A DNA stretch of 64,000 nt from Rhodoblastus acidophilus (GTDB lineage: Bacteria; Pseudomonadota; Alphaproteobacteria; Rhizobiales; Beijerinckiaceae). The translations under genes and the position numbers were made by a program. The notes below the pieces were generated by a model, which saw only the letters and a program-made list of their open reading frames with translations, made no database searches and was not told the origin of the DNA. Shown piece after piece: positions 1-11,610 of the stretch (within the stretch, counting starts at the first letter, position 1; each line of letters starts with the position of its first letter). Location of the stretch: NCBI RefSeq assembly GCF_009720655.1, contig NZ_WNKS01000003.1:124001-188000 (forward strand), written 5' to 3'.

Positions 1-343
<343 letters not shown>

Positions 344-390
344 CTCCATTCTCCTTATGTTATGCTGCCGCCTCCATCGGGAGGTCCGTC

Positions 391-1041
391 ATGAAACGGC
401 GGCTTTGGGCGGCGTTTTCAGCGGTGTTGTTTTTTGTCGCCGCGGCCCGCGCCGAAGATTTCGGCGAGCGTCTGAGGGCGCTGGAGCCTGTGATCGGCCA
501 TTACCCCGCCGAGATCAGCGATAGCAACGCCGCCGAGGTGAAGGCGCGTTACGAGGCGCTCAAGACCGATCTCGACCAGGGCCTCGCCCAAAACCCCGGC
601 GACGAAAAGTTTTTGGCGCAACGCGGTTACCTTCAGGCCATGGGCCACAACGCCGACTATTCCGGCGCCTGGGAGGGGGCCACAACAGACCTGACCGCCG
701 CGCTCGAAAAGGACCCCAACGACGTGTTCGCCATTTTGGCGCTGGCGAATTTGTGGGTGAACAGCCGTCCCGACCTTGCGGGCCGCGCGGAACTGCTGTT
801 TCGCGCGGCGCAGTGCAATCGGGGCGACAAGCCGCTGGAGGAGGCGCAGCGCGGCCTGTTCTTCGCCTTCTATTACCAGGGCAAATTCAACGACGCCTGG
901 CGGCAGGCGCGCTATCTCACGCAGACCTGGCCGGAGGTCAAAAACTACGCGCAATTCGTCGAGATCGGCGCCAAGGCCGCCCACAAGAAGGGTGGAGAAA
1001 AGCCTTCTCGCGTCGCGATGACGACGTGCAAGGCGCATTGA
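391..1041 (+). CDS. secreted TPR-like protein of unknown function
   Basis: The product is 216 residues long. It begins with a clear Sec signal peptide (MKRR, then a hydrophobic stretch ending AARA at about residue 21), so it is probably periplasmic. The mature part is helical with TPR-like spacing: an alternating Ala/Leu/Tyr pattern around residues 65-125 (for example LTAALEKDPND followed by AILALANLWV) and again at 140-185. No catalytic motif is seen. I chose the ATG at 391 because it follows a GGGAGG ribosome site and starts the signal peptide; the longer upstream frame runs into rnpB. It stands alone between rnpB and the dcw cluster. The function is unknown; a protein-protein scaffold role is only inferred from the repeats. 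Confidence 0.8.
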   Translation: MKRRLWAAFSAVLFFVAAARAEDFGERLRALEPVIGHYPAEISDSNAAEVKARYEALKTDLDQGLAQNPGDEKFLAQRGYLQAMGHNADYSGAWEGATTDLTAALEKDPNDVFAILALANLWVNSRPDLAGRAELLFRAAQCNRGDKPLEEAQRGLFFAFYYQGKFNDAWRQARYLTQTWPEVKNYAQFVEIGAKAAHKKGGEKPSRVAMTTCKAH

Positions 1042-1387
1042 CCGCGACGAGGGGGACTGGATCGCATTGCGCGGAGCAGGCTTCCGGCGTTCGCGACGCG
1101 CCGGGGGCGCAATTCGTTCCTGTCCCCGATTCTCGCCTCGCCGCGCCCTGACGTTCCGCAACCCTCTGATCCCGAACCCTCTTCCCCTCTCAACAAAGTC
1201 TTAACGCTAAGAATGCTTTAATGGGCTCAAGACCCGCGATCCGGTCCTTTGACGCCCAGACATGACGCATGTTAGTCCGCCCGCACACCCCCAAATGGCG
1301 CCGAGTCCGGCTTCGGCGGCGTGTTTCGCGCGCCCGCGCCACAAAATCTCAGGTTTTCATGCCTTTCCTTTCCACAAAAGCCTCGCC
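1042..1387. other. intergenic region upstream of the dcw cluster, no mraZ
   Basis: No gene is supported here. The rsmH frame is open from 1262, but the extra 42 residues do not look like the conserved rsmH N-terminus. mraZ, the usual first gene of the cluster, is not present, and I see no array of the short G-rich repeats that MraZ binds. The AT-richer stretch at about 1195-1225 is the likeliest place for the cluster promoter, but no convincing -35/-10 pair stands out. Confidence 0.5.
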
Positions 1388-2323
1388 ATGAGCGACGCGC
1401 GCCACATTCCCGTGCTGCTCGCCGAAGTGCTTGACGCGCTCGACGTCGCGCCCGGCAAGACATTCATCGACGGCACTTTTGGCGCCGGCGGCTACACGCG
1501 CGCGATTCTCGAACGCGGCGGCGAAGTTCTGGCGCTCGACCGCGACCCCACCGCCATCGCCGCAGGCCAAAGGCTCGTGGCCGAGGCGCAGGGCCGTCTG
1601 AAATTGGTGGAAACCCGGTTCTCCCAGATGGAGCAGGCGGCGGCCGGCGAAAAATTCGACGGGATCGCCTTGGATATCGGCGTGTCCTCCATGCAGTTCG
1701 ACGAGGCCGAACGCGGCTTCTCGTTCCGCTTCGACGGCCCCTTGGATATGCGTATGTCGCGCGCCGGCCGCAGCGCCGCCGATCTCGTCAACGAACTGGA
1801 AGAGACGGATTTGGCCAATCTGATCTATCTCTATGGCGAAGAGCATGGCTCGCGCCGCGTCGCCCGATTCATCTGCCAGGCGCGGCAGGAGGCGCCGATC
1901 CTCACCACCTTGCGCCTGGCTCAGATCGTGGCCAAGGCCATTCCGGCGCGGCCGCAGGACATCCATCCCGCCACCAAAACCTTTCAGGCGCTGCGAATCG
2001 CCGTGAACGCGGAACTGGACGAACTGTCCCAGGCGCTTGAGGCGTCGGAACGGGTCTTGAAACCCGGCGGCCGCCTGGCGATCGTCACCTTCCATTCCTT
2101 GGAAGACCGCATCGTGAAAAAATTCTTCGCGGAGCGCAGCGGGCGCGGGCGCGCCGCCTCGCGGTTGCTGCCGGGCGAGGTCGCCCCGCCCGAACCCACG
2201 TTCACGCTTCGCCCGCCCCAGCCCGTCGCCGCCAGCGACGCGGAGGCGCGGAAGAATCCGCGCGCCCGCTCGGCGAAGCTGCGCTGGGCGGAAAAACTCC
2301 CAAGCCCGGCCGAGGAGAAATAA
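1388..2323 (+). CDS. rsmH: 16S rRNA m4C1402 methyltransferase RsmH (MraW)
   Basis: RsmH methylates N4 of C1402 in 16S rRNA with S-adenosylmethionine, near the ribosomal P site. The 311-residue protein begins [13 protein letters not shown] and carries the SAM-binding motif [12 protein letters not shown], the [16 protein letters not shown] segment and the family signature [20 protein letters not shown]. Its length is normal for the family. An in-frame ATG exists at 1262 but would add an unconserved 42-residue leader, so 1388 is preferred. The stop codon lies directly against the ftsL start (TAAATG), which fits translational coupling as the first gene of the dcw operon. Confidence 0.96.
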   Translation: MSDARHIPVLLAEVLDALDVAPGKTFIDGTFGAGGYTRAILERGGEVLALDRDPTAIAAGQRLVAEAQGRLKLVETRFSQMEQAAAGEKFDGIALDIGVSSMQFDEAERGFSFRFDGPLDMRMSRAGRSAADLVNELEETDLANLIYLYGEEHGSRRVARFICQARQEAPILTTLRLAQIVAKAIPARPQDIHPATKTFQALRIAVNAELDELSQALEASERVLKPGGRLAIVTFHSLEDRIVKKFFAERSGRGRAASRLLPGEVAPPEPTFTLRPPQPVAASDAEARKNPRARSAKLRWAEKLPSPAEEK

Positions 2324-2860
2324 ATGTTTCGCATCCTCAATATCGTGGCTGTGCTGGTGCTGGTGGGCTCGGCGGTCTACGCCTATGAGATCAAATATGC
2401 GGCGCTCTATCAGGCGGAGCAGCTCGCCAAGGCCAAGCGCGACCTCGCGCGCGAAACGGATCGCGTCACCATGCTCAAGGCCGAATGGGCGCAGCTCGAC
2501 AGCCCCGGCCGCATGGAAACCCTGGCGGGCAAATATCTCGGCGGCCAGAAGCTGCACCTGAACCAGATCGTCACCGCCAGCGCCGTGCCCGAAAAGGCGT
2601 CGCGCGGCGACGAGATCGCCGCCAAGCTGAGCGACCTCGGGCTGGGCGCGCCGACCAGAACCCCGTCCGGCGACGGCGGCGCCTCGGCGACCCCAGCCAA
2701 GCCGTCCGCTAAACCCGCCGCCAAACCCGCCGCCAGTCCGGCCAAGCCGGCCGCCAGCGCCGCGAAGCCGTCCGTCAGCCCGGCCAAGCCCGCGGCCAGC
2801 CCCGCCAAGCCGGCGGCCAGCCCCGCCAAGCCGGCGAAAGTCGTGAAAGCGGAGAGATGA
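2324..2860 (+). CDS. ftsL: cell division protein FtsL, with a long Ala/Pro/Lys tail
   Basis: FtsL is a bitopic divisome protein that forms a complex with FtsB and FtsQ and helps to activate FtsWI. The N-terminus is a single membrane helix (residues 3-20) followed by a short coiled coil (about residues 28-65, AEQLAKAKRDLARETDRVTM). The family assignment rests on this topology and on the position between rsmH and ftsI. The protein is 178 residues long, more than the usual 90-130. The excess is a C-terminal low-complexity tail (about residues 120-175) of repeated SPAKPAA/KPAAKPAA units. This tail is periplasmic if topology is normal. The gene overlaps ftsI by 4 bp. Confidence 0.88.
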   Translation: MFRILNIVAVLVLVGSAVYAYEIKYAALYQAEQLAKAKRDLARETDRVTMLKAEWAQLDSPGRMETLAGKYLGGQKLHLNQIVTASAVPEKASRGDEIAAKLSDLGLGAPTRTPSGDGGASATPAKPSAKPAAKPAASPAKPAASAAKPSVSPAKPAASPAKPAASPAKPAKVVKAER

Positions 2861-4755
2861 GCATGCGTTCCGCCGCCGCCCGCGCCGAGCACTATGACGA
2901 GACCGCCGCGCCGCACGCGCCGGGGCTCCAGGACCAGCCGCAGTCCCAGCCCGAGCCCGTCGTCGCGCCGATTGCGGTCGATGCCGCGCCGCCGCCGCCG
3001 CGCAAGCCGCCGCCGTTCTTCCTGCGGCGTTCGTTCTGGCGCGCGCTGTTTTCGACCGACCTCGGCAAGAGTCGCAGCCGCATCCGGTTCATCGCCCTGT
3101 TGTTCGCGGCGCTGTTCTGCGTGTTCGTCGGCCGCCTCGCCTGGTTCGGCATGACGCCCGGCCAGCAGTCGGCGCGGCGCGAGGCTTCGGAAGCGGTGTC
3201 CGCCGCCCGCCCCGACCTCACCGACCGTAACGGCGAGGTTTTGGCGACCGACGTCAAGGTGATGTCGGTGTTCGCGGAGCCGCGCTCGATCGTCGACAAG
3301 GACGAGGCGGTCGAGCAGCTCACCGCCATTCTCCCCGACCTCAACGCCAGCGATTTGCGCGAAAGGCTCGGCAAGAAGAAGGGGTTTGTCTGGGTCAAGC
3401 GCGAGGTGACCCCGGCGCAGCAACACCAGATCTTTCGCCTCGGCCTCCCCGGCGTCGGTTTTTTGCCGGAGCACAAGCGCGTCTATCCCAACGGACGGCT
3501 CGGCGCCCATATCGTCGGCTTCACCAACGCCGACAACAACGGCCTGCAGGGCGTCGAAAAATATCTGGACGACCAGGGGCTCGGCGCCCTGCGCGCCTCC
3601 GGCCTCGCCATGCCGCAGCACGACCTGAGGCCCGTTGCGCTCTCGATCGATATGCGCGCCACCCATGCCGTCCGCGACGAGTTGGCATTGGCGATGGACC
3701 GCTTCCACGCCAAGGCCGCCGCCGCCGCCATCCTCGACGTCAACACCGGCGAAGTCGTCGCCGCCGCATCTTTGCCCGATTACGACCCCAATGATCCCCG
3801 CGACGCGCAAAAGGATGAGAATCTGAATCGCCTCACCGGCGGCGTGTTCGAAATGGGCTCCACCTTCAAGGCGCTTACCCTCGCCATGGCGCTGGATTCC
3901 GGCAAGTTCACGCTGAACTCCACGATTTCGGGCCAGCAGCCGCTGCATATCGGACGCAACGCCATCCACGACTATCATGCCAAGAACCGTATGCTGACCC
4001 TTCCGGAGGTGTTCAAGTTCTCGTCGAATGTCGGCACGGCGCGTCTCGCCCTGACGGTCGGCCCCGACTACCAGAAGGCGTTCCTGAAGAAGATGGGCCA
4101 GCTCGACCGCATGCGCACGGAACTGCCGGAAAGCCGCGAGCCCATGCAGCCGCGTCAGGCGCACTGGTCGCAGGTGTCATCCGCGACCATCGCCTTCGGC
4201 CATGGCCTCGCCGTCGCGCCCCTTCAGGCGATGATGGCGGTGGGCGCGCTGGCCAATGGCGGCTATCTGATCACGCCCACCTTCATCAAGCGGCCCGCCG
4301 ATTTCGACAAGACCGCGCAGCCGCGCGTCATCAGGGCGGAAACGTCCGAGGCGCTGCGCTACATGATGCGGCTCAACGCCGAAATCGGCACGGCGAAGAA
4401 GGCGAACGTCCCCGGCTATTTTGTCGGCGGCAAGACCGGCACGGCGGAAAAGGTTGTTCATGGCCGGTACGATCACAAAAAGCTGTTCACCACCTTCATG
4501 GCGCTCTCGCCGGCCGACCAGCCACGTTATCTGTTCCTGACCGTGATGGACGAGCCGCAGGGCCTGCCGGAAGACGGGCATTACGCCACCGCCGCCTACA
4601 ATTCGGGCGTCGTGACCGGTAAGCTGATCGAACGCGTCAGCCCGCTGCTGGGTTTGCAGCCGCGCCTCGAGTTTCCGGCGCAGCCCTTCCCGCTGCTGGC
4701 GCGCATGGGCTACGGCTTTGTCAACCAGCCGGCGAAACCGGGGAGCGAGGACTGA
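2857..4755 (+). CDS. ftsI: septal peptidoglycan transpeptidase FtsI (PBP3)
   Basis: FtsI is the division-specific DD-transpeptidase that cross-links septal peptidoglycan with FtsW. The 632-residue protein has a Pro-rich cytoplasmic leader (residues 1-65), one membrane helix (about 68-88), a dimerisation domain beginning near RPDLTDRNGE, and a transpeptidase domain. All three active-site motifs are present: SxxK with nucleophile S335 and K338 (STFK), SxN at 389-391 (SSN) and KTG at 526-528. The long Pro-rich leader is common in alphaproteobacteria. The ATG overlaps the ftsL stop (ATGA) and the gene overlaps murE by 1 bp, so the set is translationally coupled. Confidence 0.97.
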   Translation: MSMRSAAARAEHYDETAAPHAPGLQDQPQSQPEPVVAPIAVDAAPPPPRKPPPFFLRRSFWRALFSTDLGKSRSRIRFIALLFAALFCVFVGRLAWFGMTPGQQSARREASEAVSAARPDLTDRNGEVLATDVKVMSVFAEPRSIVDKDEAVEQLTAILPDLNASDLRERLGKKKGFVWVKREVTPAQQHQIFRLGLPGVGFLPEHKRVYPNGRLGAHIVGFTNADNNGLQGVEKYLDDQGLGALRASGLAMPQHDLRPVALSIDMRATHAVRDELALAMDRFHAKAAAAAILDVNTGEVVAAASLPDYDPNDPRDAQKDENLNRLTGGVFEMGSTFKALTLAMALDSGKFTLNSTISGQQPLHIGRNAIHDYHAKNRMLTLPEVFKFSSNVGTARLALTVGPDYQKAFLKKMGQLDRMRTELPESREPMQPRQAHWSQVSSATIAFGHGLAVAPLQAMMAVGALANGGYLITPTFIKRPADFDKTAQPRVIRAETSEALRYMMRLNAEIGTAKKANVPGYFVGGKTGTAEKVVHGRYDHKKLFTTFMALSPADQPRYLFLTVMDEPQGLPEDGHYATAAYNSGVVTGKLIERVSPLLGLQPRLEFPAQPFPLLARMGYGFVNQPAKPGSED

Positions 4756-6187
4756 TGCTTCTCGCCGATTTCTTTCCCGACGTCCCCGCCGCGCTCTGCG
4801 ATGTCGAGGTTTTGGGCCTGACCGCCGACAGCCGCGCGGTCAAACCCGGCTTCATCTTCTTCGCTTTGGCGGGGGTCAAGGCGGACGGCATGGCCTTTAC
4901 CGAAAAGGCGCTTGCCGCCGGCGCCGCGCTTGTCGTCGGCGACCGCCGCGCTCCGCCGGCGATCGCCTCGCATTATCAGCGGGTGGACGACGCCCGCGCC
5001 GCGCTGTCTTTGGCCGCGGCGCTGTTTTATCCGCGCCAGCCGCAAAAAATCGTCGCGGTCACCGGCACGTCCGGCAAGACTTCGGTGGCCGATTTTTCGC
5101 GTCAGATTTTTGCGGCCTGCGGTTTCGCTTCGGCGTCGCTGGGGACCATCGGGGTCATAAAACCGGGCGGCGCCGTCTATGGCTCGCTGACCACGCCCGA
5201 CCCGCTCACCCTGCACAAAACCCTCGATGCTCTGGCGGGCGAGGGGGTGACGCATCTGGCGATGGAGGCCTCCTCGCACGGGCTCGACCAGCGTCGCCTC
5301 GACGGGGTGAGGCTCACCGCCGCCGGTTTTACCAATCTTTCGCGCGACCATTTGGATTACCATCCCGATCTCGACGCCTATTTTGGCGCAAAGCTGCGCC
5401 TGTTCACCGACCTGCTGCCGCAAGACGGAACGGCTGTGGTGGCGGCCGACGGCGACCACGCGGAAAAGGTCGTCGCGGCGTGTGAGGCGCGCGGCCTCAA
5501 AACGTTCACGGTCGGCGCCAAGGGGCAGGGGATTCGCCTCGCGGAGGTGGTCGCGGACGGTTTCGACCAAATCCTCACCCTCGTCCACGCGGGCGTTGCG
5601 TACAAAATTCGGCTGCCGCTCGCCGGCGTTTTTCAAGCCGAAAACGCTCTGGTCGCGGCGGGCTTGGCGCTGGCCGGCGGCGCGCCGGCGGAAAAAGTCT
5701 TTCAAGCCCTGGAAAAGCTCAAGGGCGCGCCCGGCCGGCTGGAGCGCGTCGGCGACAGGAATGGCGCTCCCGTTTTCGTCGATTACGCCCACAAGCCCGA
5801 CGCGCTGGAAAAAGCCATTGCGGCCCTCAAACCTTTCGCCAAAAACCGGCTGATCCTCGTGTTCGGCTGCGGCGGCGACCGCGACGCCGGCAAGCGCCCG
5901 ATCATGGGTGAAATCGCCGCGCGCGGCGCGGATGTGGTCATCGTCACCGACGACAATCCGCGCGGCGAGCAGCCCGCCGAAATCCGCGCGCAAATCCTGA
6001 AGGGCGCGCCGGGCGCGAAGGAAATCGGCGATCGCGCGCAAGCCATTCGCGCGGGAGTGGCGGAGCTGGGTCCGGGCGACGCGCTTCTCATCGCCGGCAA
6101 GGGCCACGAAACCGGACAAATCGTCGGTTCGACAATCCTGCCGTTTTCGGATCACGAGGCGGCGCGTGGCGCGCTAAAGGAGTTCGC

Positions 6188-6191
<4 letters not shown>
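4755..6191 (+). CDS. murE: UDP-MurNAc-L-Ala-D-Glu:meso-DAP ligase MurE
   Basis: MurE adds the third residue of the peptidoglycan stem peptide in the cytoplasm, using ATP. The 478-residue protein has the Mur ligase ATP loop as TGTSGKTS (instead of the usual TGTNGKT) near residue 107, the central-domain segment MEASSHGLDQRR, and a C-terminal domain with TDDNPRGEQP. The DNPR motif is the signature of meso-diaminopimelate-adding MurE, which fits a Gram-negative wall. It overlaps ftsI by 1 bp and murF by 4 bp. Confidence 0.97.
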
Positions 6192-7642
<1,451 letters not shown>

Positions 7643-8785
7643 ATGCTCACCTGGCTCACCGATCTCACCCATTATTTCAACGCGCTGAACGTGTTTCGCT
7701 ACATCACGTTCCGCGCCGCCGGCGCGAGCGCGACCGCGCTCGCCATCGTGGCCTATTTCGGTCCCGGAATCATCGCGGCTCTGCGGTTGAAACAGGGCAA
7801 AGGCCAGCCGATCCGCAGCGACGGCCCGCAATCGCACCTCGCCAAGCGGGGCACCCCGACCATGGGCGGCCTGATGATCCTGGCCGGCGTCGCGCTTTCC
7901 ACGATCCTGTGGGCCAATCCGAAAAGCGCCTATGTCTGGATCGTGCTGTTTGTCACCCTCGGCTTCGGCGCGATCGGCTTTTACGACGACTATCTCAAGG
8001 TGACCAAGCAGAGCCACGCCGGCTTTTCCGGCCGCTCGCGCCTCGCCATCGAGGCGGGCATCGCCATGATCGCCGCCTATTTCATGATGTGCGCGTCAGT
8101 CGCGCCGCCGGTGACATCGTTCGCCGACTTGGGCGCCGCCCTGGTCGCGCCCTTCTACACGGCGGCGCCGGCCACCAAGCTCGCCGCCCCCTTCGTCAAC
8201 GGCTGGTTGATTGATCTCGGCTGGTTCTTCATCCCCTTCGCGGCGCTGGTCATCGTCGGCGCCGGCAATGCCGTCAACCTCACCGACGGCCTCGACGGCC
8301 TCGCCATCGTGCCGGTGATGATCGCCTCGGCGACGTTCGGGATCATCGCCTATCTCGCCGGCAATTTCATTTATGCCCACTATCTCGGCATCAACCATGT
8401 CACCGGCGCTGGCGAGCTGACGGTGATGGCCGGCGCGGTGCTGGGGGCGGGCCTCGGTTTTCTCTGGTTCAACGCGCCGCCTGCGCAAATATTCATGGGC
8501 GATACCGGCTCGCTGGCGCTCGGCGGCATGCTCGGCGCGATTTCCGTGGCGATCAAGCACGAGATCGTGCTCGCCATTGTCGGCGGCTTGTTTGTGATGG
8601 AGGCGGTTTCGGTGATCGTGCAGGTGGTCTCGTTCAAGACCACGGGCAGGCGCGTGTTCAAGATGGCGCCGATCCATCACCATTTCGAGCAGCTCGGCTG
8701 GTCCGAGCCGCAGGTGGTGGTGCGCTTCTGGATCATCGCCTTCATATTGGCGCTGCTCGGCCTGACCACTCTCAAGGTGCGATAG
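7643..8785 (+). CDS. mraY: phospho-MurNAc-pentapeptide transferase MraY
   Basis: MraY moves phospho-MurNAc-pentapeptide from UDP to undecaprenyl phosphate, making lipid I at the inner membrane. The 380-residue protein has about ten membrane helices. It shows the family motifs [13 protein letters not shown] with the following GFYDDYLKV (catalytic Asp pair), the [13 protein letters not shown] loop and the [12 protein letters not shown] loop, and ends with the HHHFE motif ([13 protein letters not shown]). Its start follows the murF stop directly (TAGATG). A 42-bp gap with a hairpin separates it from murD. Confidence 0.97.
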   Translation: MLTWLTDLTHYFNALNVFRYITFRAAGASATALAIVAYFGPGIIAALRLKQGKGQPIRSDGPQSHLAKRGTPTMGGLMILAGVALSTILWANPKSAYVWIVLFVTLGFGAIGFYDDYLKVTKQSHAGFSGRSRLAIEAGIAMIAAYFMMCASVAPPVTSFADLGAALVAPFYTAAPATKLAAPFVNGWLIDLGWFFIPFAALVIVGAGNAVNLTDGLDGLAIVPVMIASATFGIIAYLAGNFIYAHYLGINHVTGAGELTVMAGAVLGAGLGFLWFNAPPAQIFMGDTGSLALGGMLGAISVAIKHEIVLAIVGGLFVMEAVSVIVQVVSFKTTGRRVFKMAPIHHHFEQLGWSEPQVVVRFWIIAFILALLGLTTLKVR

Positions 8786-8807
8786 GATGAAAGCGAAGTC
8801 TTTCATC
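8786..8807. other. intercistronic hairpin between mraY and murD
   Basis: GATGAAAG (8786-8793) and CTTTCATC (8800-8807) form a perfect 8-bp inverted repeat around a 6-nt loop. There is no T tract after it, so termination is unlikely. It sits just upstream of the strong murD ribosome site GGGAGGA and could stabilise an mRNA end or tune expression. A role is not shown. Confidence 0.5.
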
Positions 8808-8827
8808 CGTCGCGGGAGGAAAACCCG

Positions 8828-10330
8828 ATGATCCCCGTCTCGACCTTTTCCGGCAAGACCGTCGCGCTGTTTGGCCTCGGCGGCTCCGGCCTCTCGACAG
8901 CCAAAGCGCTCGCCGCCGGCGGCGCCAGCGTGTTCGTCTGGGACGATTCGCAAGCCGCGCTCGAAAAGGCGGCCGAGGCCGGTTTCGCGCCTTACGACCT
9001 GCGCGAGGCCGACTGGTCGCTGTTCCACGCGCTGATCCTCACCCCCGGCGCGCCGCTGACCCATCCGGCGCCGCACTGGACCGTGGTGAAGGCGCAGGAG
9101 GCGGGCGTCGAGGTGATCGGCGACGTCGAGCTTTTCCTGCGCGAGCGCGCGAAAAACTGTCCGCACGCGCCGCTGATCGCCATCACCGGCACCAATGGCA
9201 AGAGCACGACGACCTCGCTGATCGCCCACATCCTGCGCGAAGCGGGGGCCGACGTGCAGATGGGCGGCAATATCGGCGTGCCCATCCTCGACCTGGAGCC
9301 CCCGGCCGAAAACCGCATCCATGTGGTGGAATGCTCCACCTTCCAGATCGACCTCGCGCCGTCGCTGAACCCGAGCGTGGGCGTGCTGCTGAACCTGACG
9401 CCCGACCACATCGACCGCCACGGGACCATGGAGAATTACGCCTCCATCAAGCAGCGCCTGGTGGAAGCCAGCGATTTTGCGGTCGTCGGCCGCGACGACG
9501 CCTTTTGCGAGGCGATTTTCCAATATCTGAAAAAGCTCGGCCATGCGGTCGTCGGCATCACCAACAGCCAGCCGCACGCCATCGGCGCGGTGCGCTGCGA
9601 GGCCGGCGCGCTGCGCCGCACTTTTGCCTTGCCCGCAATGAAGACGGTGGAAGAGGCCCTGTTCGATCTCTCGCAGGCGCCGGCCCTTCGCGGCGCGCAC
9701 AACGGCCAGAACGCCGCCGCCGCCTTCGCGGTCTGCGAACGCCTCGGCCTCACGCATGACCGGATTTACGCGGGCCTCAAATCCTATCCGGGCCTCGCGC
9801 ACCGCATGGAGCAGGTCGCCCGTTACGGCAAGGTGCTGTTTGTCAACGACAGCAAGGCGACCAACGCCGACGCCGCCGAAAAGGCGCTGCTCAGCTTTGA
9901 CGATATCTATTGGATCATCGGCGGCAAGGCCAAGGAGGGCGGCGTCGAGCCGCTGCGCGGCCTGTTTGGAAAAGTCCGCAAAGCCTATCTGATCGGCGCG
10001 GCGACCGAGGACTTTTCGAAGACCCTGGAAGGCGCGGTCGCCTTCGAAAAATGCGGGACGCTCGACGTCGCCACCGCCGCCGCCGCGCGCGACGCGCAGG
10101 CGAGCGGCGCGGCGGAGCCGGTTGTTCTGCTGTCGCCGGCTTGCGCCTCTTACGACCAGTTCCCCAATTTCGAAAAGCGCGGCGACGCCTTTCGCGAGGC
10201 CGTGGAGGACTTGATCACCGGGCCATCCATCGACACGCCGGCTTCGCGGGCCGCCGAGGATGAGTGGCTCCAGGCTGACGGCGGCGCCGCTGCGGCGGAA
10301 GCCGACGAGCAACGGGACGAAACCATTTAG
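8828..10330 (+). CDS. murD: UDP-MurNAc-L-Ala:D-Glu ligase MurD
   Basis: MurD adds D-glutamate, the second stem-peptide residue, in the cytoplasm. The 500-residue protein starts with a Rossmann-like substrate domain (ALFGLGGSGLSTAKAL), followed by the ATP loop ITGTNGKSTTTSL, the NLTPDHIDRHGTMENY segment and the C-terminal FVNDSKATNADA and LLSPACASYDQF motifs typical of MurD. A GGGAGGA ribosome site precedes the ATG. About 25 poorly conserved residues extend the C-terminus. The stop codon is followed immediately by a dispersed palindromic repeat before ftsW. Confidence 0.97.
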   Translation: MIPVSTFSGKTVALFGLGGSGLSTAKALAAGGASVFVWDDSQAALEKAAEAGFAPYDLREADWSLFHALILTPGAPLTHPAPHWTVVKAQEAGVEVIGDVELFLRERAKNCPHAPLIAITGTNGKSTTTSLIAHILREAGADVQMGGNIGVPILDLEPPAENRIHVVECSTFQIDLAPSLNPSVGVLLNLTPDHIDRHGTMENYASIKQRLVEASDFAVVGRDDAFCEAIFQYLKKLGHAVVGITNSQPHAIGAVRCEAGALRRTFALPAMKTVEEALFDLSQAPALRGAHNGQNAAAAFAVCERLGLTHDRIYAGLKSYPGLAHRMEQVARYGKVLFVNDSKATNADAAEKALLSFDDIYWIIGGKAKEGGVEPLRGLFGKVRKAYLIGAATEDFSKTLEGAVAFEKCGTLDVATAAAARDAQASGAAEPVVLLSPACASYDQFPNFEKRGDAFREAVEDLITGPSIDTPASRAAEDEWLQADGGAAAAEADEQRDETI

Positions 10331-10431
10331 AGCGTTTTCGAGCGAAGTGGATGCCGGTTCGCGTGAAGAAAATGCGTCAAAACAAGAATCGAGAGCTTTT
10401 TCATGTTTCCATGAAACGTGAAAAAGCTCTA
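10331..10431. repeat. dispersed Rhizobiales-type palindromic repeat, copy 1
   Basis: The unit begins AGCGTTTTCGAGCGAAGTGG directly after the murD stop. It ends in a long hairpin: 10393-10409 pairs with 10413-10429, a 17-bp stem with a single T-G wobble and a CAT loop. The left half is repeated in reverse orientation at 43186-43231, between secE and nusG. From general knowledge, closely similar units are scattered between genes in many Rhizobiales genomes. In this position the hairpin splits the dcw transcript between murD and ftsW and could act as an mRNA-processing or partial termination point. Confidence 0.85.
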
Positions 10432-10458
10432 GGGCGGCGCTGAGGAAGGACGAGCAAC

Positions 10459-11610
10459 ATGGTATCACGCGCGGAACGCTCTCCGGTCGCCGATTGGTGG
10501 TGGACCGTCGACCGTTGGCTGCTGGCGGCGGTCGGCGCCCTGATCGTCTGCGGCCTGGTGTTGATCATGGCCGGCAGCCCGCCCGTCGCGGAGCGCATCG
10601 GCCTGCCCACCTTCCATTTCGTCAACCGACAGGTGGAGTTGCTGGCGCCATCGGTCGCGTTCATGATCGCCTGCTCCTTCCTGACGCCGCGCCAATTGCG
10701 GCGCGGGGCGCTGGTGCTCTACATTGTGGCCATGGCCGGCATTTTCGCCGCGCTGCTGTTCGGCCACGAGGTCAAGGGCGCGAAGCGCTGGATCTTTGGC
10801 GTCCAGCCGTCGGAATTCCTGAAGCCCGCCTTCGTCATCCTCGCCGCCTGGGCCTTTTCCGAAGGGGCGCGCCGCCGCGACGTTCCCGGCAACCTGCTGG
10901 CCATCGCGCTGCTGCCGGTGACCATCATCCCCCTGGTGCTGCAGCCCGATTTCGGCCAGACCTTGCTGATCTGTCTCGTCTGGGGCGCGCTTCTGGTCAT
11001 GGCCGGCCTGCATTGGCTGTGGTTTCCGGCGCTGGGCGGCGTCGGCGTGGTCGGCGCCGGCCTCGCCTACAAATTCGCCCCGCACGTGCGCGCCCGCATC
11101 CAGAACTTTTTGAACCCCGGCGAGGGCGGCGGACAGGCCGACACGTTCCAGGTGGAGACCGCGCACGACGCCTTCGTCTCCGGCGGCTGGTTCGGCAAGG
11201 GGCCGGGCGAGGGCACGTTCAAGCAGATCCTGCCGGATTCGCACACCGACTTCATCTTCGCCGTCACCGGCGAGGAATTCGGCCTGATCTTCTGCATGGC
11301 GCTGGTCGGGCTGTTCGCCTTCATCGTGCTGCGCAGCCTGATCAAGGCGTCGAGCAACGAGGATCCGTTCTGCCGCTTCGCCACGGCGGGCCTCGCCATG
11401 CTGTTCGGCATCCAGGCGTCGATCAACATCGCCGTCAACCTGCACCTGATGCCGGCCAAGGGCATGACGCTGCCGTTCATCTCCTATGGCGGATCGTCGC
11501 TGCTGTCTCTAGGCATAGGCATGGGTTTTCTGATAGCGGTGACGCGCAAGCGTCCGCGTTCGGAAATCCTGTTCGATCATAGGCGCCCGCCCGAAGGACA
11601 CGCCGCCTGA
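10459..11610 (+). CDS. ftsW: lipid II polymerase FtsW (SEDS family)
   Basis: FtsW is the SEDS-family peptidoglycan glycosyltransferase of the divisome and works with FtsI. The 383-residue protein has about ten membrane helices and family landmarks such as [19 protein letters not shown], the LQPDFGQT loop with its conserved Asp, the [14 protein letters not shown] loop, and the C-terminal [13 protein letters not shown] signature. The ATG follows a GAAGGACG ribosome site. Its last codons overlap the murG start by 1 bp (TGATG). Confidence 0.97.
   Translation: MVSRAERSPVADWWWTVDRWLLAAVGALIVCGLVLIMAGSPPVAERIGLPTFHFVNRQVELLAPSVAFMIACSFLTPRQLRRGALVLYIVAMAGIFAALLFGHEVKGAKRWIFGVQPSEFLKPAFVILAAWAFSEGARRRDVPGNLLAIALLPVTIIPLVLQPDFGQTLLICLVWGALLVMAGLHWLWFPALGGVGVVGAGLAYKFAPHVRARIQNFLNPGEGGGQADTFQVETAHDAFVSGGWFGKGPGEGTFKQILPDSHTDFIFAVTGEEFGLIFCMALVGLFAFIVLRSLIKASSNEDPFCRFATAGLAMLFGIQASINIAVNLHLMPAKGMTLPFISYGGSSLLSLGIGMGFLIAVTRKRPRSEILFDHRRPPEGHAA

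Noticed and set aside
1262-1387. N-terminal extension of rsmH to an ATG at 1262.
   Set aside because: The added 42 residues are Pro/Ser/Ala-rich and unlike the family. The ATG at 1388 begins right at the conserved HIPVLL region.
8096-10468. Very long minus-strand open frame (about 790 codons) across mraY and murD, and similar antisense frames elsewhere.
   Set aside because: Such frames arise from third-position GC bias in GC-rich genes; their translations are Arg/Gly/His-rich with no family motifs, while the plus strand holds well-defined enzymes.
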